Shown one piece after another: positions 21,870 to 34,321 of a DNA stretch of 64,000 nt. Source of the stretch: Heterocephalus glaber (Eukaryota > Chordata > Mammalia > Rodentia > Bathyergidae); the NCBI RefSeq assembly GCF_000247695.1, contig NW_004624882.1, forward strand, positions 3,470,515 to 3,534,514. The letters are read 5' to 3'. Both the position numbers and the translations under genes were made by a program. Position 1 is the first letter of the stretch. Every line of letters starts with the position of its first letter. The notes below the pieces were generated by a model. The model was not told where the DNA came from. It saw nothing but the letters and a program-made list of their open reading frames with translations, and made no database searches.

Positions 21870-23240
21870 GTCATTTGACTCCACAGCCTGTACTTTTACG
21901 AACTATGCTCGATGTTCTTTCCTTAGCATTTGTGCCTTCATCCAAGAAAATGTATTGAAATCTTTCAGGTTGCCAGATACTCTTTTAGATCCTGAGATTA
22001 TGACTGTACAAATGTTAGTCATCTCTTAATTATGTTATTCTTCATCATTTCTTTGGATTTAGCTATTTTAATAAATTCTATATTTTTAGAATATTAAAGT
22101 TTATATCACTAATGTGTATAAATGTATTCTTTTCTATTTCTTCATCACCAAACTCAATTGTAGCCCTCATTTCCACATAGCATAAGCTTTGTTTATTAAT
22201 TCACCTGTTCAAAATGTGGTCCATTTAGAGCTTAAATCCAACCTATTTGAGAATTGCTCTTCTACTTCTACTGATCTCTGCAGTTATCCTAAGAAGAGTG
22301 GTCTGATTGTGGGAAGGCAGTGGGGGAAGGCTAATTCATTGGTAGAGCATGGATAGAAGTGGCCTGGCCAATGCCCTTGACTATCACTGCTAACTTATTT
22401 CCCACCCAGGCTCTGCAATTCAGCCTCATCCTTTCACTGACCCAGGCTGCAATTCCCTCTTCATAGCAGCCTCTGGGATGGGACCCCTTGTCAAAAGTTA
22501 CACCACACACACACTCTTCTTAGCATGTTCTCAGCTCTCCAGTTTCAACCACTTCATCCATACCACTCATGCCCACATGGGAGCATCACCAATTTCCTCC
22601 TCATCAAGGAGTGGCCAAGAAAAACTTGAGGCCAGCCAGTTAAGACCTTTCCTTCATTTCTCTTCCACTCTGTTTGCCCTGTAATGGGCCAGGACACTCC
22701 ACAAGGCTAACTCTTCCGTTTCAAGTGGAAAATAGAATAGGACTCTAGTGCCAGAAATTAAATCTCATTAGTCCATTTTTTTTTGTATTTCTACAGTATA
22801 AACCAATCAGGGCTCTGGCTCTTGATATTTAAAAAGCTTTCTAAATGTCAAAAAAAATCCTATCTCCCCTGCAAAAATCTTATTTCTCACATAACAAAGA
22901 AGCTTTGGTTTTCAGATTTATTATGATCTGCTATGGATCATTAACTTGATTCAGCAAAACAATTCAAATTTATATTCTAAGCAATACCTGAAACTGGTGT
23001 GCAGAGCGACAGTTTATTGTCACCTGGCAGGCCGGAGAATGGTAGTAGATCGAAGGCAAGGGAAGGAAGCATGGGATATCTCAAAATTATCTTAGATGTA
23101 TTACATATTATTATAATTTATCATTATATGTTATGCATGCTATAATATGAACAAATCACATTAGTCTTTCTCCCCTTCCTAGTTGGTCATGGCAGGTTTA
23201 AGCTTGGATGTTTTATAATAAAATCCATTTCTTTCTTTCC
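21870..23240. other. unassigned sequence
   Basis: No exon or confident repeat was recognised in this 1.4-kb stretch. Confidence 0.3.
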
Positions 23241-23331
23241 TTTTTCTTTTTTTTTTTGGTACTGGGGATCAAACTCGGGACCTTGTGCTTGCAAGGCAGG
23301 CGGCGGAAACACTGAGCTAAATCCCCGGCCC
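23241..23331 (-). repeat. young ID SINE
   Basis: A T run, then GGTACTGGGGATCAAACTC, GCTTGCAAGGCAGGCGGCGG and GAGCTAAATCCCCGGCCC: an inverted ID copy close to the local consensus. Confidence 0.88.
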
Positions 23332-23522
23332 TTATTCTTTTATTTCTTCTAAAGGTAAATATATAGATAGAAGTACTGTATAGATATAAATAACAGTGAT
23401 TCTTAACTGGGGTCAGTTCTTCCCTCCAATGTCTGGAAGCATATTCACCACAAGTATTCAAGAGGATGTTACTGTGCTGCAGTGGACAGAGGCTGGGAAT
23501 GCTGCTCAGTATCCTGTGCACA

Positions 23523-23524
<2 letters not shown>

Positions 23525-23559
<35 letters not shown>
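23525..23559. repeat. (CA)n microsatellite
   Basis: About 17 CA units. Confidence 0.97.
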
Positions 23560-23563
<4 letters not shown>

Positions 23564-23639
23564 CCAAAGAATTAGCTGATCTAAAACATCAATAGTGCTA
23601 AACGCGAGAAAGCTGGAAATAGATGACAGACACATAGAA

Positions 23640-25032
23640 ATAATGCTGGATGTATTCTAAATGCCAGGCACCATGCTAGACAGGGAATACCCACAAAATC
23701 TCTTATTAACAATATAATACAAAATCATTAAGTATCTTCACATTTCAGAATACCAGTCTCACTTTCAGTCTATGTGTGAGCACAATTCTTTACTGGGAAA
23801 AATAAAATTTTATTTCTCTCAGGATTTATTGCCTTTCTTACCATCATATTTTTAGGAGTAAAATTATCAAAACATGCATGTCTACGTGGAGTTAATTTTC
23901 TGGACAGAATACTTAGTTGCTAGTGTTGATAACAAATTCAGCAGGCTTAAACAGATTCAGATTTCGTATGCTGTTTCAGTGGAAAAGGAAAACAAATATA
24001 AGAGGGCACTTAAAAATCTTGGCTCTTGTTAAAGACTTTATGTAATTTGCCGCATTACAGTTTAAATCTGAGCTCACAAGAACACACATTTATGATATAA
24101 AAGTAATTCAAGAGGAAATATGCATCTCCCTGAGATATCTTCACAGAAGTACCTCTTTACTCTCCTAATTCTAACACACTAGCTGTTACAAACACCTCAG
24201 TTTCTGAATAGAGATTTCTTTCCTTTAATATAATGTGTGGAGTCTGTGATTAGCATCAATAAAAAATTCACAGACCACAGTATGAGTAGCTAGCTGATCC
24301 TTGAAATACACGTTTGGACTGATTTAGGGCACACACTAATCAAATAGCTTGATTGGTTGTTAATATCTCACACTTAACCTTGTCGTGACTATACTGATTT
24401 ATGGTTAATAATATTTCAAACCCCTTAAAAAAATAAACAGAAAGTGTGAGTGCTTACTGATCTGCAGAAACACTTAATATGTGTGAATTGCAGATTAATT
24501 TAGGGGTTAAGTGATCGGGAATGTCCTATGAAATATTGAGATTCTTCTGTTAAGAGGAGGCCCTCAAAAGATTTTATATGTGCAACTGTGAAAACTTAAA
24601 TTGACCTCATGGATTTTTTAACTCTGTTTTTTTTAAAGTTTGTTTTCCATTATATCTAATCTCAGATAGGAAAAACAAAAAATCTAGGTAGATTTCTAAA
24701 TATAAGTACCCAAGAGGATGAAATCAAGGCCAATTCTAAATATATCCTGTTGGCACTGGGACACTAGGAAGTGTGGTTTTCTCAAGGAAAAACTCTATGG
24801 CACGTGACAGCCTTCATTGTCAAAAGTTTGGTCATCAGTCTCTCCAGGGTTCCTGGAAGACTTGATAAACCAAAGCTATTCATTCATACTTGTGCAAAAT
24901 CTTCAGAATGACATAGGAAGAAAAACCTAACATTTGAAAATAGAAAAAGACAGAAATTTTTCTGTGCTCTAATACATGTTTCAAGCCTGTGTCAACTTTC
25001 TCATTACTTTTGGAGTCATCATTTCCAATACT
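23640..25032. other. mostly unassigned AT-rich sequence
   Basis: 23645-23720 (ATGCCAGGCACCATGCTAGA) is a MIR or L2 remnant on the minus strand. The remainder shows no recognised gene or repeat. Confidence 0.35.
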
Positions 25033-25033
25033 G

Positions 25034-25121
25034 GATGAGGAGGAGGTGGAGGAGGAGGAGGAGGAGGAGGAGGAGGAGGAGGAGGAGGAGGAGGAGGAGG
25101 AGGAGGAGGAGGAGGAGGAGG
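25034..25121. repeat. (GGA)n microsatellite
   Basis: Nearly 30 GGA units, interrupted once by GGT near the left end. The purine strand is plus, so this tract is able in principle to form triplex or G-rich structures. Confidence 0.97.
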
Positions 25122-25709
25122 ATTGATCAGGGATTTTATCAATTCCTTAATTTCAGTTTATCTGTTTTTTCACATGATTAGACTGGGCTATGGGTTTGGA
25201 GAAAACTACTGTGGAGGAGAAGGGTCTTTGTCCTCACATAATAGGGTGTGTGCTACCAAAATCACTTATCAATAGTGAAATGTTCGTATTGTTTTAATAC
25301 CACTAAATGCACATCAGTCAATCTAAAAATGAAACAATTGAATGTTTTATGTTTTACTAAAACATAAATTTTGACACTTCCAACCTTTACTTAAGTTGCT
25401 TTATCTACCTGAGTAGTATTTGTTAAACAAATGAATATCTCTATATCTGTCTCTCTCCTCAACTATACCATACATCAGTGTTCGTAGGTGGGAAAAAGAA
25501 ACCATAAGCTGCCAATATGCTAATCATTTGACAGTCCAACCACTGTTATGGATATGGTTTGTAAAGAATCCATTGAAAATAACTTTGCAAAACTGTGATA
25601 TAATTTCAACTTCCTAAAAGACCATTCTAAGTTTTCATTTCGTTTTAATATTCAACTCTGATGTCTTAAACAGTTGTAATGAAGTGAGAACTAAGCATCT
25701 AGAAGTTCA
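25122..25709. other. unassigned sequence
   Basis: No gene or repeat was recognised. Confidence 0.3.
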
Positions 25710-25726
25710 GAAATACAGACCTTGGG

Positions 25727-25835
25727 GGCCGGGGATTTAGCTCAGTGGTTCCGCCGCCTGCCTCACAAGATCAAGGTCCCGAGTTTGATCCCTGTTACCA
25801 CCCCACCCCCCCCCCCAAAAAAAAAGAAAAGAAAA
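25727..25835 (+). repeat. young ID SINE with a C-rich interruption before the tail
   Basis: GGCCGGGGATTTAGCTCAGT and GAGTTTGATCCCTGTTACC are the A- and B-box regions. A C-rich run and a (GAAAA)n tail follow. A perfect 17-bp duplication, GAAATACAGACCTTGGG, lies at 25710-25726 and 25836-25852, marking one of the youngest insertions here. Confidence 0.92.
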
Positions 25836-25852
25836 GAAATACAGACCTTGGG

Positions 25853-27329
25853 AAATGGAGAGGTTCTTTAGAATTATTATTGGAAAATTGCTCCTTGCCC
25901 TTGTTCTTTAAGATTTCCCCACCCACGTGGTTATTTGCCATCTCATGAAAGAAGTTCTCAACAGCATCATCTTGAAACACCTGCCTGGCCAAATAGAGAG
26001 AGAAAGCCAGTTAGGAGATAGGGCTTTATTTTCTCTGTAGAATGATGAGTTTTTGTGCTTTACTCAAACCTAACCTTTGCTGGTGGCACTGGCGGCCTGG
26101 GGAATGTCATATGAGGAAGTCTGCTTCTTTTGTGCCAACAGATGCAGAAAGCCTGTCTGCCACTCTGGGGAGGGGAGGGAAACAGGGCTGACCAGAGGGA
26201 GTAAGAGTGTCTTTTATTTCCTGTTCTTTTCTACATTGGTTGTTAATTATTTTAAACTGTGCTAGCATTTTGCAAGGAATTAAAGGCCCAAATTCCTTTT
26301 TAGGGATTTTGCCTTTTGCCAAGATGGGGGTAGGGGGTTTGTAATTCTAGTCTTTTGTTTTGAGAGCAAACATTGCTCATTAAAAAGGTGCAAACTAGCT
26401 TCTCTCCGAAGCTAAGAATGGGTCCAAAATTCAAATAATAGCTTCAGGAGAGAAATATGAACCGTTTCTGGTCTTTCGTCCTCTTTGGATTCAAAAAATA
26501 TTAGGAAAGCCATTGACAACAAGAGGGGCTTTTGCAGAGAATCAAACATCTAAAACTCAGTTTCAAATAGAATTTTGAAAATAAACTCCTCAGGACTATT
26601 TGGATACTACAGCAAACTTGGTGTTTGGGTACTTGGACAGGAATTGCAAAGGAAAGGTTTCTTAAGATAAGCATTTGTGTTTCAAATTTCCCCCACTTGG
26701 CTCTTTATGATAACAGCTTTCGTAAATAGCATAACAGTTGAAACATTTATTATTGGAACAGAAATGCAATTACATGCAGATGTTGTCCTATGATTCATTG
26801 CTTTGTGCTACATACATTTTTAAGCTGGGGGAAGAACAAGCAGGTCATCAAGTAAATGCTGTAGGCTCAGCTCCACTTATTCCCCTGACTTGCGTTATCT
26901 AATCTCTTTTGTGAGTGTGGCCTCAATCCCACCTCCATGGCCCTTCCTGGCAGCATGTTTCATTGTGCAATTTCTCCAACTACCATCAAAAATTTCTTTT
27001 CATCCAACATAAACGTTCTTTCCTTAATCCAAACCTTATTCTTTCTCTAACATTCCTCACCCGAGGCACACCACATTTATTTTCTTCAAGTTTGTCATTG
27101 TTTTCTACTTTTTGTTTAGGTGGATTTTTGATTTTTTTTTGCTTTGCAATGAATAATTATGTTAATGTCAGATAGTGATCACAGCTATGAAGGAAGTGAA
27201 ATGGATAACTTGATATGGAACCACTAGAGACAGGATGGATGGTGACATCAGTCGTGGTTACAGGTGGCCTTGGACTGGAGAAGATGTGTGTATTAACGGG
27301 GACTTGAGGCATTAGCAGTGAAGATGGCA
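25853..27329. other. unassigned sequence
   Basis: No exon or clear repeat was found across about 1.5 kb. Confidence 0.3.
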
Positions 27330-27800
27330 GATGTGTTAGTTTTCTATGGTGGCTGTAACAAATTATCACAAACCTGGTGGTTTAAAGCAGGTCAAATTCA
27401 TTATCTTACAGTTCTCAAGCTCAAAAGTTCAACACAAGTCTCACGGGCTAAGATCAAGGAGCCAACGGAGCAGTGTTCCTTCCTCCTCTTTCCCAGCTTC
27501 TGGACACTGCACATTCCCTAGAGTGTAGCTCCTCTCTCCACATTCAGACCAGCAATGGCTGCTGCATTCTTTCTCATATTGCATCACTCTCACACTGATT
27601 CTCTTCCTCTCATTTCCACATTATAAAGACCTCGTGATTACTTTCAGCCCACCCAGATAATCCAGGATAATCTTCTCTTAAAGTCAGCCTTAATTCATAC
27701 GCAACTTTAATACCCACTGCCACGTCATGTAATTTGTTCACAGAGTCCAGGGTTGAAGATATGGGCACCTTTAGGAGTTAGCTCTTCTGCCTCTGCGTGA
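27330..27800 (-). mobile_element. MLT1-type MaLR LTR, antisense
   Basis: TGTTAGTTTTCTATGGTGGC, then TAACAAATTATCACAAACCT, GGTGGTTTAAAGCAG, ACAGTTCTCAAGCTC and CCCAGCTTCTGGACACTGC are textbook inverted MLT1 landmarks. Confidence 0.88.
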
Positions 27801-28056
27801 CCATTTCAGGCACTGGGGAGGACATGTGCATAGGTCCCAAATTCTGAACAAGATGAGTATGTTGGAGAAAGAGAAGGAAGGCTAGTATAACCAGACGTAG
27901 GGCTAGGAGTTAGTTTTGGCGGGGCTGGCAGAGCTCAGATTATGGAGATATCTGTGGATCTTGGTAAGAAAATCAGATTGCATCCTAATTGTAAGGGGAC
28001 ATTATTACAGTTTTTAAGCAAAAAAGGGGCATGATCTGATACATGGGTTTTTTGGG

Positions 28057-28137
28057 TTTTTTTCAGTACCGGGGATCGAACTCAGGACCTTGTGCTTGCA
28101 AGGCAGGCATGGTGCCAGTGAGCTAAATCCCTGGCCC
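28057..28137 (-). repeat. young ID SINE
   Basis: CAGTACCGGGGATCGAACTC, GCTTGCAAGGCAGGCATGG and GAGCTAAATCCCTGGCCC form an inverted ID. Similar CTGATACATG / CTGACATATG flanks may be a decayed duplication. Confidence 0.87.
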
Positions 28138-28139
28138 CT

Positions 28140-30379
28140 GACATATGTTTTTACATGATTACTTTAGCAACTCTGTGAAGAGCAGACTATAGAGAGGCAA
28201 GGGCAGAGGTGAGGAGGACAATTAAAACGCTATTGTTATCATCTACTTTAGAAGTTACCAATCTGGGTGATTTTGCCTCCTAGGGGACATTAGTCAAGAC
28301 TTGAAGACTTGTTTGGTTGTTGTGACTTTGGATAGGGATGCAAATGTATGTAGTGGGTTTAGACCAGAAGTGTTGCTAAATACCCTACAATTCATAGGAC
28401 AGCCTCACAATGAAAAATGACCCAGCCTAATACTGCTGAACTTTAGAAACCGAGCAGGAGATTCTGCTTTCTTGAACTGGCATGAAAGTGAAGGTGTTGG
28501 TCAGAAGTGGTCAGAATCAAGATGCAGGATCATGTGGATACCCATCACTGACTATGCTTCAGCTCTCAGCTCTCTATCAAAGGAGGGTGAAGCTGTGGAC
28601 TGATTGCAAACCAAATTGGATTGGAGAGTGAAAGGCTGTGGAGATTCATGAGGAAGGAGGAAAGTGATAGTGTGTAGAATACTGGGCTTCCCTTGAAGGA
28701 ACCCCAAAACTCACAGCACAGGACTCCCACATATGGGTTGTAGTATTGTGCTTGCCTATTATTCTGCTCACCTTCACTTTTTTAACAAATACTTCCAGTG
28801 AATTCCTTACCTGTGTTCTTGTGTCGTAGCCTTGCACACTTGACATTTATCATGCTTTAGGACTGAAAACCCAGGGTACCTGAGCCCTATTTCCCTCTCC
28901 ATCACTGCTAGCTTGATGACATTGGACACTTGACTTCCCTTTGTTTCTGTTTTCTCCTGTGTCTCATGAAGACAGTGTTTGCTTCAACAGATTTGGCTAG
29001 TTATAAAGAAGTTGGGAAAAAACTTAAAAGTGATACCTATATATTCTGCTTCTCAGATTTTTTCTCTTTTTTTCATTGTATTCCTCTTCTAGTTTTATGT
29101 TATATACATATATATAGAGAGAGAGATAGAGAGAGAGAGTATATTTCATTGTTAACATATTTATTCCTGAAAGACAATATAATTGATAGATATTTGACAA
29201 ACTGAAGAGGTAAATTATATTTTGGATTTTATTTTCATGACATTTCAAGTAATATTTTTGGTTAATTTCTTTTACCAATTTTTAAGTGGTTGCAATTATT
29301 TTGAGTACCTTATCATTTGGGGATGTTTTAATAATATGTAGAGTGGAGGTCTGCAATTTAAAGCCAAGGTCAGCTGCCCAGTTTGGTAAATAAGTTTTCA
29401 CTGGGATGCCCATTTACTTCCATTGTCTTTGGCTGCCTTGGACTACAACAAAAGAATTGAGAAGTTGCAACAGAGACCTTTTAACTGGCAAAGTTGAAAA
29501 TATTTACAACCTGGCTTTCTGTAGAACAACTTTACTCACCAGTCTTTTGGAAATTTCAGCTTCTGATAGCTTATTTCTCAAAATGTGGATCCCCAGTGAA
29601 GTAGTATTGTCATATCTGCCTATCTTCCAGTGCTTACATGGTTAATCTCACCATATTTTTAACACATCCCAAGAGCCTATACAAATAAAAGTACTAAGCT
29701 TCCAGGATATATTCAGTTTACAGATTAGTTTTATAGCAGTATAGTTTTTTTTCTGCCAAGTATTTTTTAGATCTTAAATCCCAACCATCTATTTATCATT
29801 ATTGAAGACTAGTTCTTTTCTAAACATCATTTTCCCCATTCTTCAAGGTCATTTTGAATTATAATACAATCCTCTGAGGTGTTAGCAATCCAATTTGACA
29901 CCATCTGCAAATTAAATCAACTTGTTTTTTATTTCATCACCCAAGTCACTGATAGAAAAGGTCAATTAAGTAGACATCTTCAATATTCCTTATGGCATAA
30001 TGACTGGCATTTTAGGTTCAAAAATGACTGCCTAGGTCCCATTTCCCTAGAGCAGGGAGATAATGATGAATAGGAGAATACCAGTGGCTCTGGCTGAACC
30101 GAGGGAAAGAATGATGTTTAGAAAGTATGTTGTGGCAGTCAACCTTGGGGTAGCTCTTGCAGACACCTGCCCCCTTTCTGCCTTACAAGAAGTGTCCTAA
30201 ACGGACAGACAAGGTACTCCAATTGATTGCAAGTCCTTTTAATTATGCTTTCCACACAAGTGCTAGTAAATAAATTAATGAAATAAATAAAGTTGAAGTA
30301 ACCAAAATATTACTTTTCTCCAGCCAAATGGCTTGCCATATCTGTCACATCTGCATTCATCATGTATTCTGATTCTCCT
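28140..30379. other. unassigned sequence with a short TA/GA-rich patch
   Basis: 29104-29142 is a mixed TATA/GAGA low-complexity patch. Nothing else was recognised over 2.2 kb. Confidence 0.3.
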
Positions 30380-30480
30380 TGTTTTTTTGTTTTTTTTTTT
30401 TTTTTTGGTACTGGGAATCGAACTTGGGACCTTGTGCTTGCGAGGCAGGTGGCAGCACCACTGAGCTAAATCCCCGTTCC
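30380..30480 (-). repeat. young ID SINE
   Basis: A long T run, GGTACTGGGAATCGAACTTG, GCTTGCGAGGCAGGTGGCAG and GAGCTAAATCCCCG mark an inverted ID copy. Confidence 0.88.
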
Positions 30481-31544
30481 TCTCGTTCCTTTTTTTTGAA
30501 GGCAAATAGGGTCAGTGGATTTGCTTTAGTCAAAAAGAGGTGAAAGAATATTTAACTGTCACTTACGGAGTGAAATTTGGAACCCAGTGCATGATTCACC
30601 ATGTCCCTGTCTCAGCAACTATGGCAGTATGTGTCCAAAATATTGACACATATTTCCTGAGTGGCTATGAATAGGTGAGTCTTTCCTGTTGATCTGTGTA
30701 TATATGTAGCATGAGTGAGAACTATACCTTCATTGTTTCAAGCCACTGATTTGAGGGTTGCTTGTAACCAGAGTATAACCTCACCTATCCTGCCTGAAAT
30801 AACAATCATAGCATGTTTTAGAAAGCTCTGTTAAGGGTACAGACCATTTGTTTTCTGTGTTTCTGTTTCTATATGTATCTTTCACAGACTTTTATCCATA
30901 GTCCATACCAATTAAATGTTTCTTGTTTGAAAGTGAATTTAAAATACACTGGTCATCTGATAACTGGTTACAATATTTAGGGTGTATTTCTTATGCATTT
31001 CCATCACTTCATTATGCACAGAATTAATGATAAAAATAACTTCATTGAACATCCAGAGTTTGGGGTATGTTCAAAATGTTTTTTGATAAAACAAGGTGAT
31101 CCTCCTCAATTGTTAGGTAACAGGACATTGTTGTGATATGACCAATTCACCAAGTTTTACCTTTCCTTGGTATTTACCTTACTTGGTTCAGCCCAGATAT
31201 ACCAGGCCTAATCAAGGTAAGGCCAGCCTTTGGTTAATAAAAGTGATTAACTACAGTGGCAACTGCAGTTTGTATAGCATTTGTCTACTAATATTTCTGT
31301 ACTGAAATAAAACTTCATTTAGATATTCTTGTATTGTGGGAAATGTTAGAGTTTCATATCCCAAGGCTTTCCTGCAAGACTGTAAGATCCACGAGGGAGG
31401 GGAGACATGCCTAGCTTGTTTATGGCTGTCTTTCCAGGGCATAGCAGAATGCCTGAACCATAGAAAGCATCAGTAACATATGTGGACTGATTAAAGGAAA
31501 TCTCATTGGGTATTTGCAGAAATCTGTGGGATATGCAGCTACTT
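30481..31544. other. unassigned sequence
   Basis: No gene or confident repeat was recognised. Confidence 0.3.
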
Positions 31545-31775
31545 TTATTTTCACTTTGGAGGTGATGCTCAGAAACGATAAGTAATTTACCTAAGATCAC
31601 ATATCCATGAGATGGAACTGGATTCGAGGTTTCTTCTGCCTCTAAAGCATTTGCATGTTCTTGGAGAGTGTGCAGTACACAGGGTGCAGCAGAAATAGTG
31701 AGTGTTCTGGAGTCTGACAGACCGAGGTTTGAATTATAGCTCAACTACTCATTAGTTATATATCACTGGGAATTT
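31545..31775. repeat. two MIR-like fragments head to head
   Basis: 31545-31660 reads as inverted MIR (GATAAGTAATTTACCTAAGA, TGGAACTGGATTCGAGG). 31700-31775 reads as forward MIR (GAGTCTGACAGACCGAGGTT, TGAATTATAGCTCAACTACT). Confidence 0.55.
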
Positions 31776-32764
31776 CTAAAATCTATCCCCTGATGTTTTC
31801 TTTAAACCACAATGATATTTTCTCCTCTTCAAGTAGGTCTTGTACTTTATTTAGTTTCCCATAAGTGCAAAATTTTGGCATGGTGTAATTACTCAGCTGT
31901 AAGTACTCTCTCATTGGGATCCTCTATGGTTAGGTTGAATTCATGCTGCTTTAGTGACCCAACCTTTTGCAAACCATTTCTTGAGGTATCCAAAATGGAT
32001 TTAGCAGAAGGTTATATTCCCTCTTTGAAATAAGCTATTTTGAGATCTAAATTTCATCTTGACCTTGCAATTCAATAATTACAGACTATAACATTTTGCA
32101 TTTAAAATCTAAACGCTTTTTTGTTTAGAATCATAAGAACAAATTTGGAGGCCAGTTTAAGGCATTTAAAGATCTAACCTGCCCTGGAAAAACATGCATT
32201 CTTCATCTTGCAATGACATGTTAATAAAGTCTAAAGTTCCTGCATAAACAAAACTTGCTTCAGTGGGAATTATGACGGAATAAAGGGTGCAGGATCAGAA
32301 ATGGACTATAGTTGTAAAAGCCATTTACCTAGCGTGGCACAGTTTTATTTGAGAGTAATGAAATCCCAATAAATAGAAAATGCTAATATTCCTTTCAATA
32401 GGGAAATCAAGATGAGTCTTAACTTGATGCAATAGAGATGGGTATACTGTGTATACTGTGAAGAGAAAAATGTGTGTAATATTTGCAGTTATATTTTCAT
32501 AATATTTTATAACCCAATTTCATATTCAATAAAAATGCACTTCCTATCTCATTTTATGATCTTTCTGAAGACATTCAGAGGCAGTTATTTTAGCAGTAAG
32601 TTACAACTTTATAGAAAGTATTTTAATCAATTTGTATATTGTGTTTAAACGCTCTGGACATATGATTATTAAAAATTATATTTGAACATGGAAAACTGCC
32701 ATTTTAATGTTCTATCTCTTAAAATTGATTCCATTTTTGGAAATGCTACTGTAGTTAAATTGTA
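31776..32764. other. unassigned AT-rich sequence
   Basis: No gene or repeat was recognised. Confidence 0.3.
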
Positions 32765-32920
32765 GAAGGTCTGTGACTTTGGATCTGCCACATACTGATC
32801 ATGTGTCATTGGACCAATCACTTTATTTCATGTGAGCCAATTTTGTTATTGTTAAAAGGAAATAATTCGCACTTCACAGCATCCGTGAGGAGATAAGAAA
32901 AGATGCTGTATACAGAAGTC
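32765..32920 (+). repeat. MIR SINE, degraded
   Basis: GACTTTGGATCTGCCACATA, then GGACCAATCACTTTATTTC and GTTATTGTTAAAAGGAAATA follow the MIR order. Confidence 0.55.
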
Positions 32921-33980
32921 TTCGCCCAATGTAAAATGCCCCTCCTGACTGGGATGTCTGTGCTTCACTCTTCTTGGCAGAAATTCTTTGAGAATGGTTT
33001 GCCTTGGTGCTGTCTTAGATGGTGTGCACACGTTCACACTCTCCCCTTTCCAGAGCAGAGACGCAAAAGAGCACTGAGCTATTTTTAATAAGGTTGTCAC
33101 GGTCAATGGATGGACAAAATAAGACAAATGATTCTTTTAAATATAGGACTTATTTAGGAGGCAATCTTTACTTGCAACACATAAGAAAGTCTCATATCTC
33201 AACTTAATTTTAAGTCTTCAGAGGAATGGGTTAAAATGAAAAAGAAGTCTTATTTCGCTAGGTAGTAGGTAAAGGTAAGGGGGAAAGTCAATTATTAAAC
33301 AATTATATGAGTTACATATTTATGTTTAAAGACTAAAGTTAAGCCTCCTACCTATAGAGTTCATTTAAGGTTTATTTTCTTACCTTCTTAAATTCAGGAA
33401 ATTGTTTAAAATTTTTACATGTAATTATGCAAATTCACAAATCTTTTTTTTTCTGAAGCCATTGAATAGCATCCCAATATGTGGCTTAGGAGGGTTATTT
33501 CTGCAAGAGATGTCATTATGTGTCATTTCTCCCATCAAGAGTACAGTAGCAATTACTGCATTGTAAAGAGAGTAAACATACAATGATTATATTGCATTAT
33601 CTCCTGAAGGCCTGTGAAAGTGGACCCTTAGTAAGTTGAAATAAAGCTGTGAGCCTTATTTGTTGGAAGTTTATTCACATTCTCTTTCTATCAAATGTTT
33701 TATTTCCTTGAAAATAATCTCAAGACCAGTTACCCTGGTTTTAACAACATGAAGGACAAATTATAATATCCTATTCTTTGGTTTTCTTCCTACGATGCGT
33801 TCAGATAATAAAAGGTTTGTCAGAGCCCAAGATATAAAATACTAACTGTTGACTCACAGTTATTCTTGAAGGACCAAATTTGCAGACTGCCAGAATAAAG
33901 ATGATTTTAATTAAAATCACACAAATCCCTTTGTACTGCAACCAAAGCCTATGCAGGCTGACTGACTCTAAGGCACTCTG
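32921..33980. other. repeat-poor sequence upstream of the candidate promoter
   Basis: No repeat or gene was recognised. It could hold distal promoter elements for the exon at 34.3 kb, but no specific site stands out. Confidence 0.35.
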
Positions 33981-34054
33981 GCACGTGTAGGGTTAACCAG
34001 GTTACCCGGGTTCCTAGTTAACTTCTTTCACCAGGAATGCAATTCATGTTTACC

Positions 34055-34063
34055 TATATAAGG
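34055..34063 (+). promoter_or_regulatory. TATA box and upstream promoter of the candidate gene at 34.3 kb
   Basis: A TATATAAGG box lies about 255 bases upstream of the ATG at 34310 and would place transcription start near 34085-34092. Upstream, a palindromic CACGTG E-box sits at 33982-33987, and GTTAAC hexamers occur at 33992-33997 and 34017-34022. GTTAAC is half of an HNF1-type site; that is known motif knowledge, and binding here is inferred. A small group of CpGs follows in 34090-34220, but this is not a full CpG island. A TATA-driven, CpG-poor promoter usually means tissue-restricted expression. No interspersed repeat is recognisable across 33.0-34.3 kb, which fits a constrained promoter. 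Confidence 0.55.
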
Positions 34064-34086
34064 AAACCTGTTAGGCTGACCTGAGT

Positions 34087-34321
34087 TTGGCGGAGTTGTG
34101 CGCTGACTGAGAGGCTTGTAAGCACACACCCTGGAGAGGGGGAGCGACTCCCAGCTGGACAGAGCAAGCTTCCCAAACGCCCGGCCATTCAGCTGATCCG
34201 AGGCAAAGCGTGGAGCCAGCACTTGCCCCCCAGCAGCCTGCTTAGAGGACCTGCCGGCTTGCCTCTTTCAGATCACAGTTGAGCAACAAAAACCCCCATC
34301 TTGGGAAAAATGGGGAAGCCG
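34087..34321 (+). CDS. candidate first exon (5' leader plus Met-Gly-Lys-Pro), gene unidentified
   Basis: The start is set by the inferred TATA-dependent initiation and the end by a consensus splice donor. The ATG at 34310 has the purine context GGGAAAAATGG, a good Kozak match with A at -3 and G at +4. It encodes Met-Gly-Lys-Pro, and the fourth codon is followed directly by GTGAGT at 34322, giving a phase-0 exon boundary. The leader of about 220 bases has no upstream ATG. Only four residues are coded here, too few to name the protein. EAAT3 (SLC1A1) also begins Met-Gly-Lys-Pro, but I believe its first coding exon is longer and its promoter GC-rich, so I did not adopt that name. I see no convincing exon 2 in the remaining 30 kb, implying a long first intron. 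Alternatives are a mainly non-coding 5' exon or a chance match. Confidence 0.5.

Noticed and set aside
23213..23635. 140-codon minus-strand frame
   Set aside because: It is built from an ID SINE, a (CA)n tract and flanking DNA; the repeat composition explains the open frame.
34310..34321. Naming the exon SLC1A1 because EAAT3 starts MGKP
   Set aside because: Four residues are not enough, the EAAT3 first coding exon is remembered as longer, and its promoter as GC-rich, unlike this TATA promoter.
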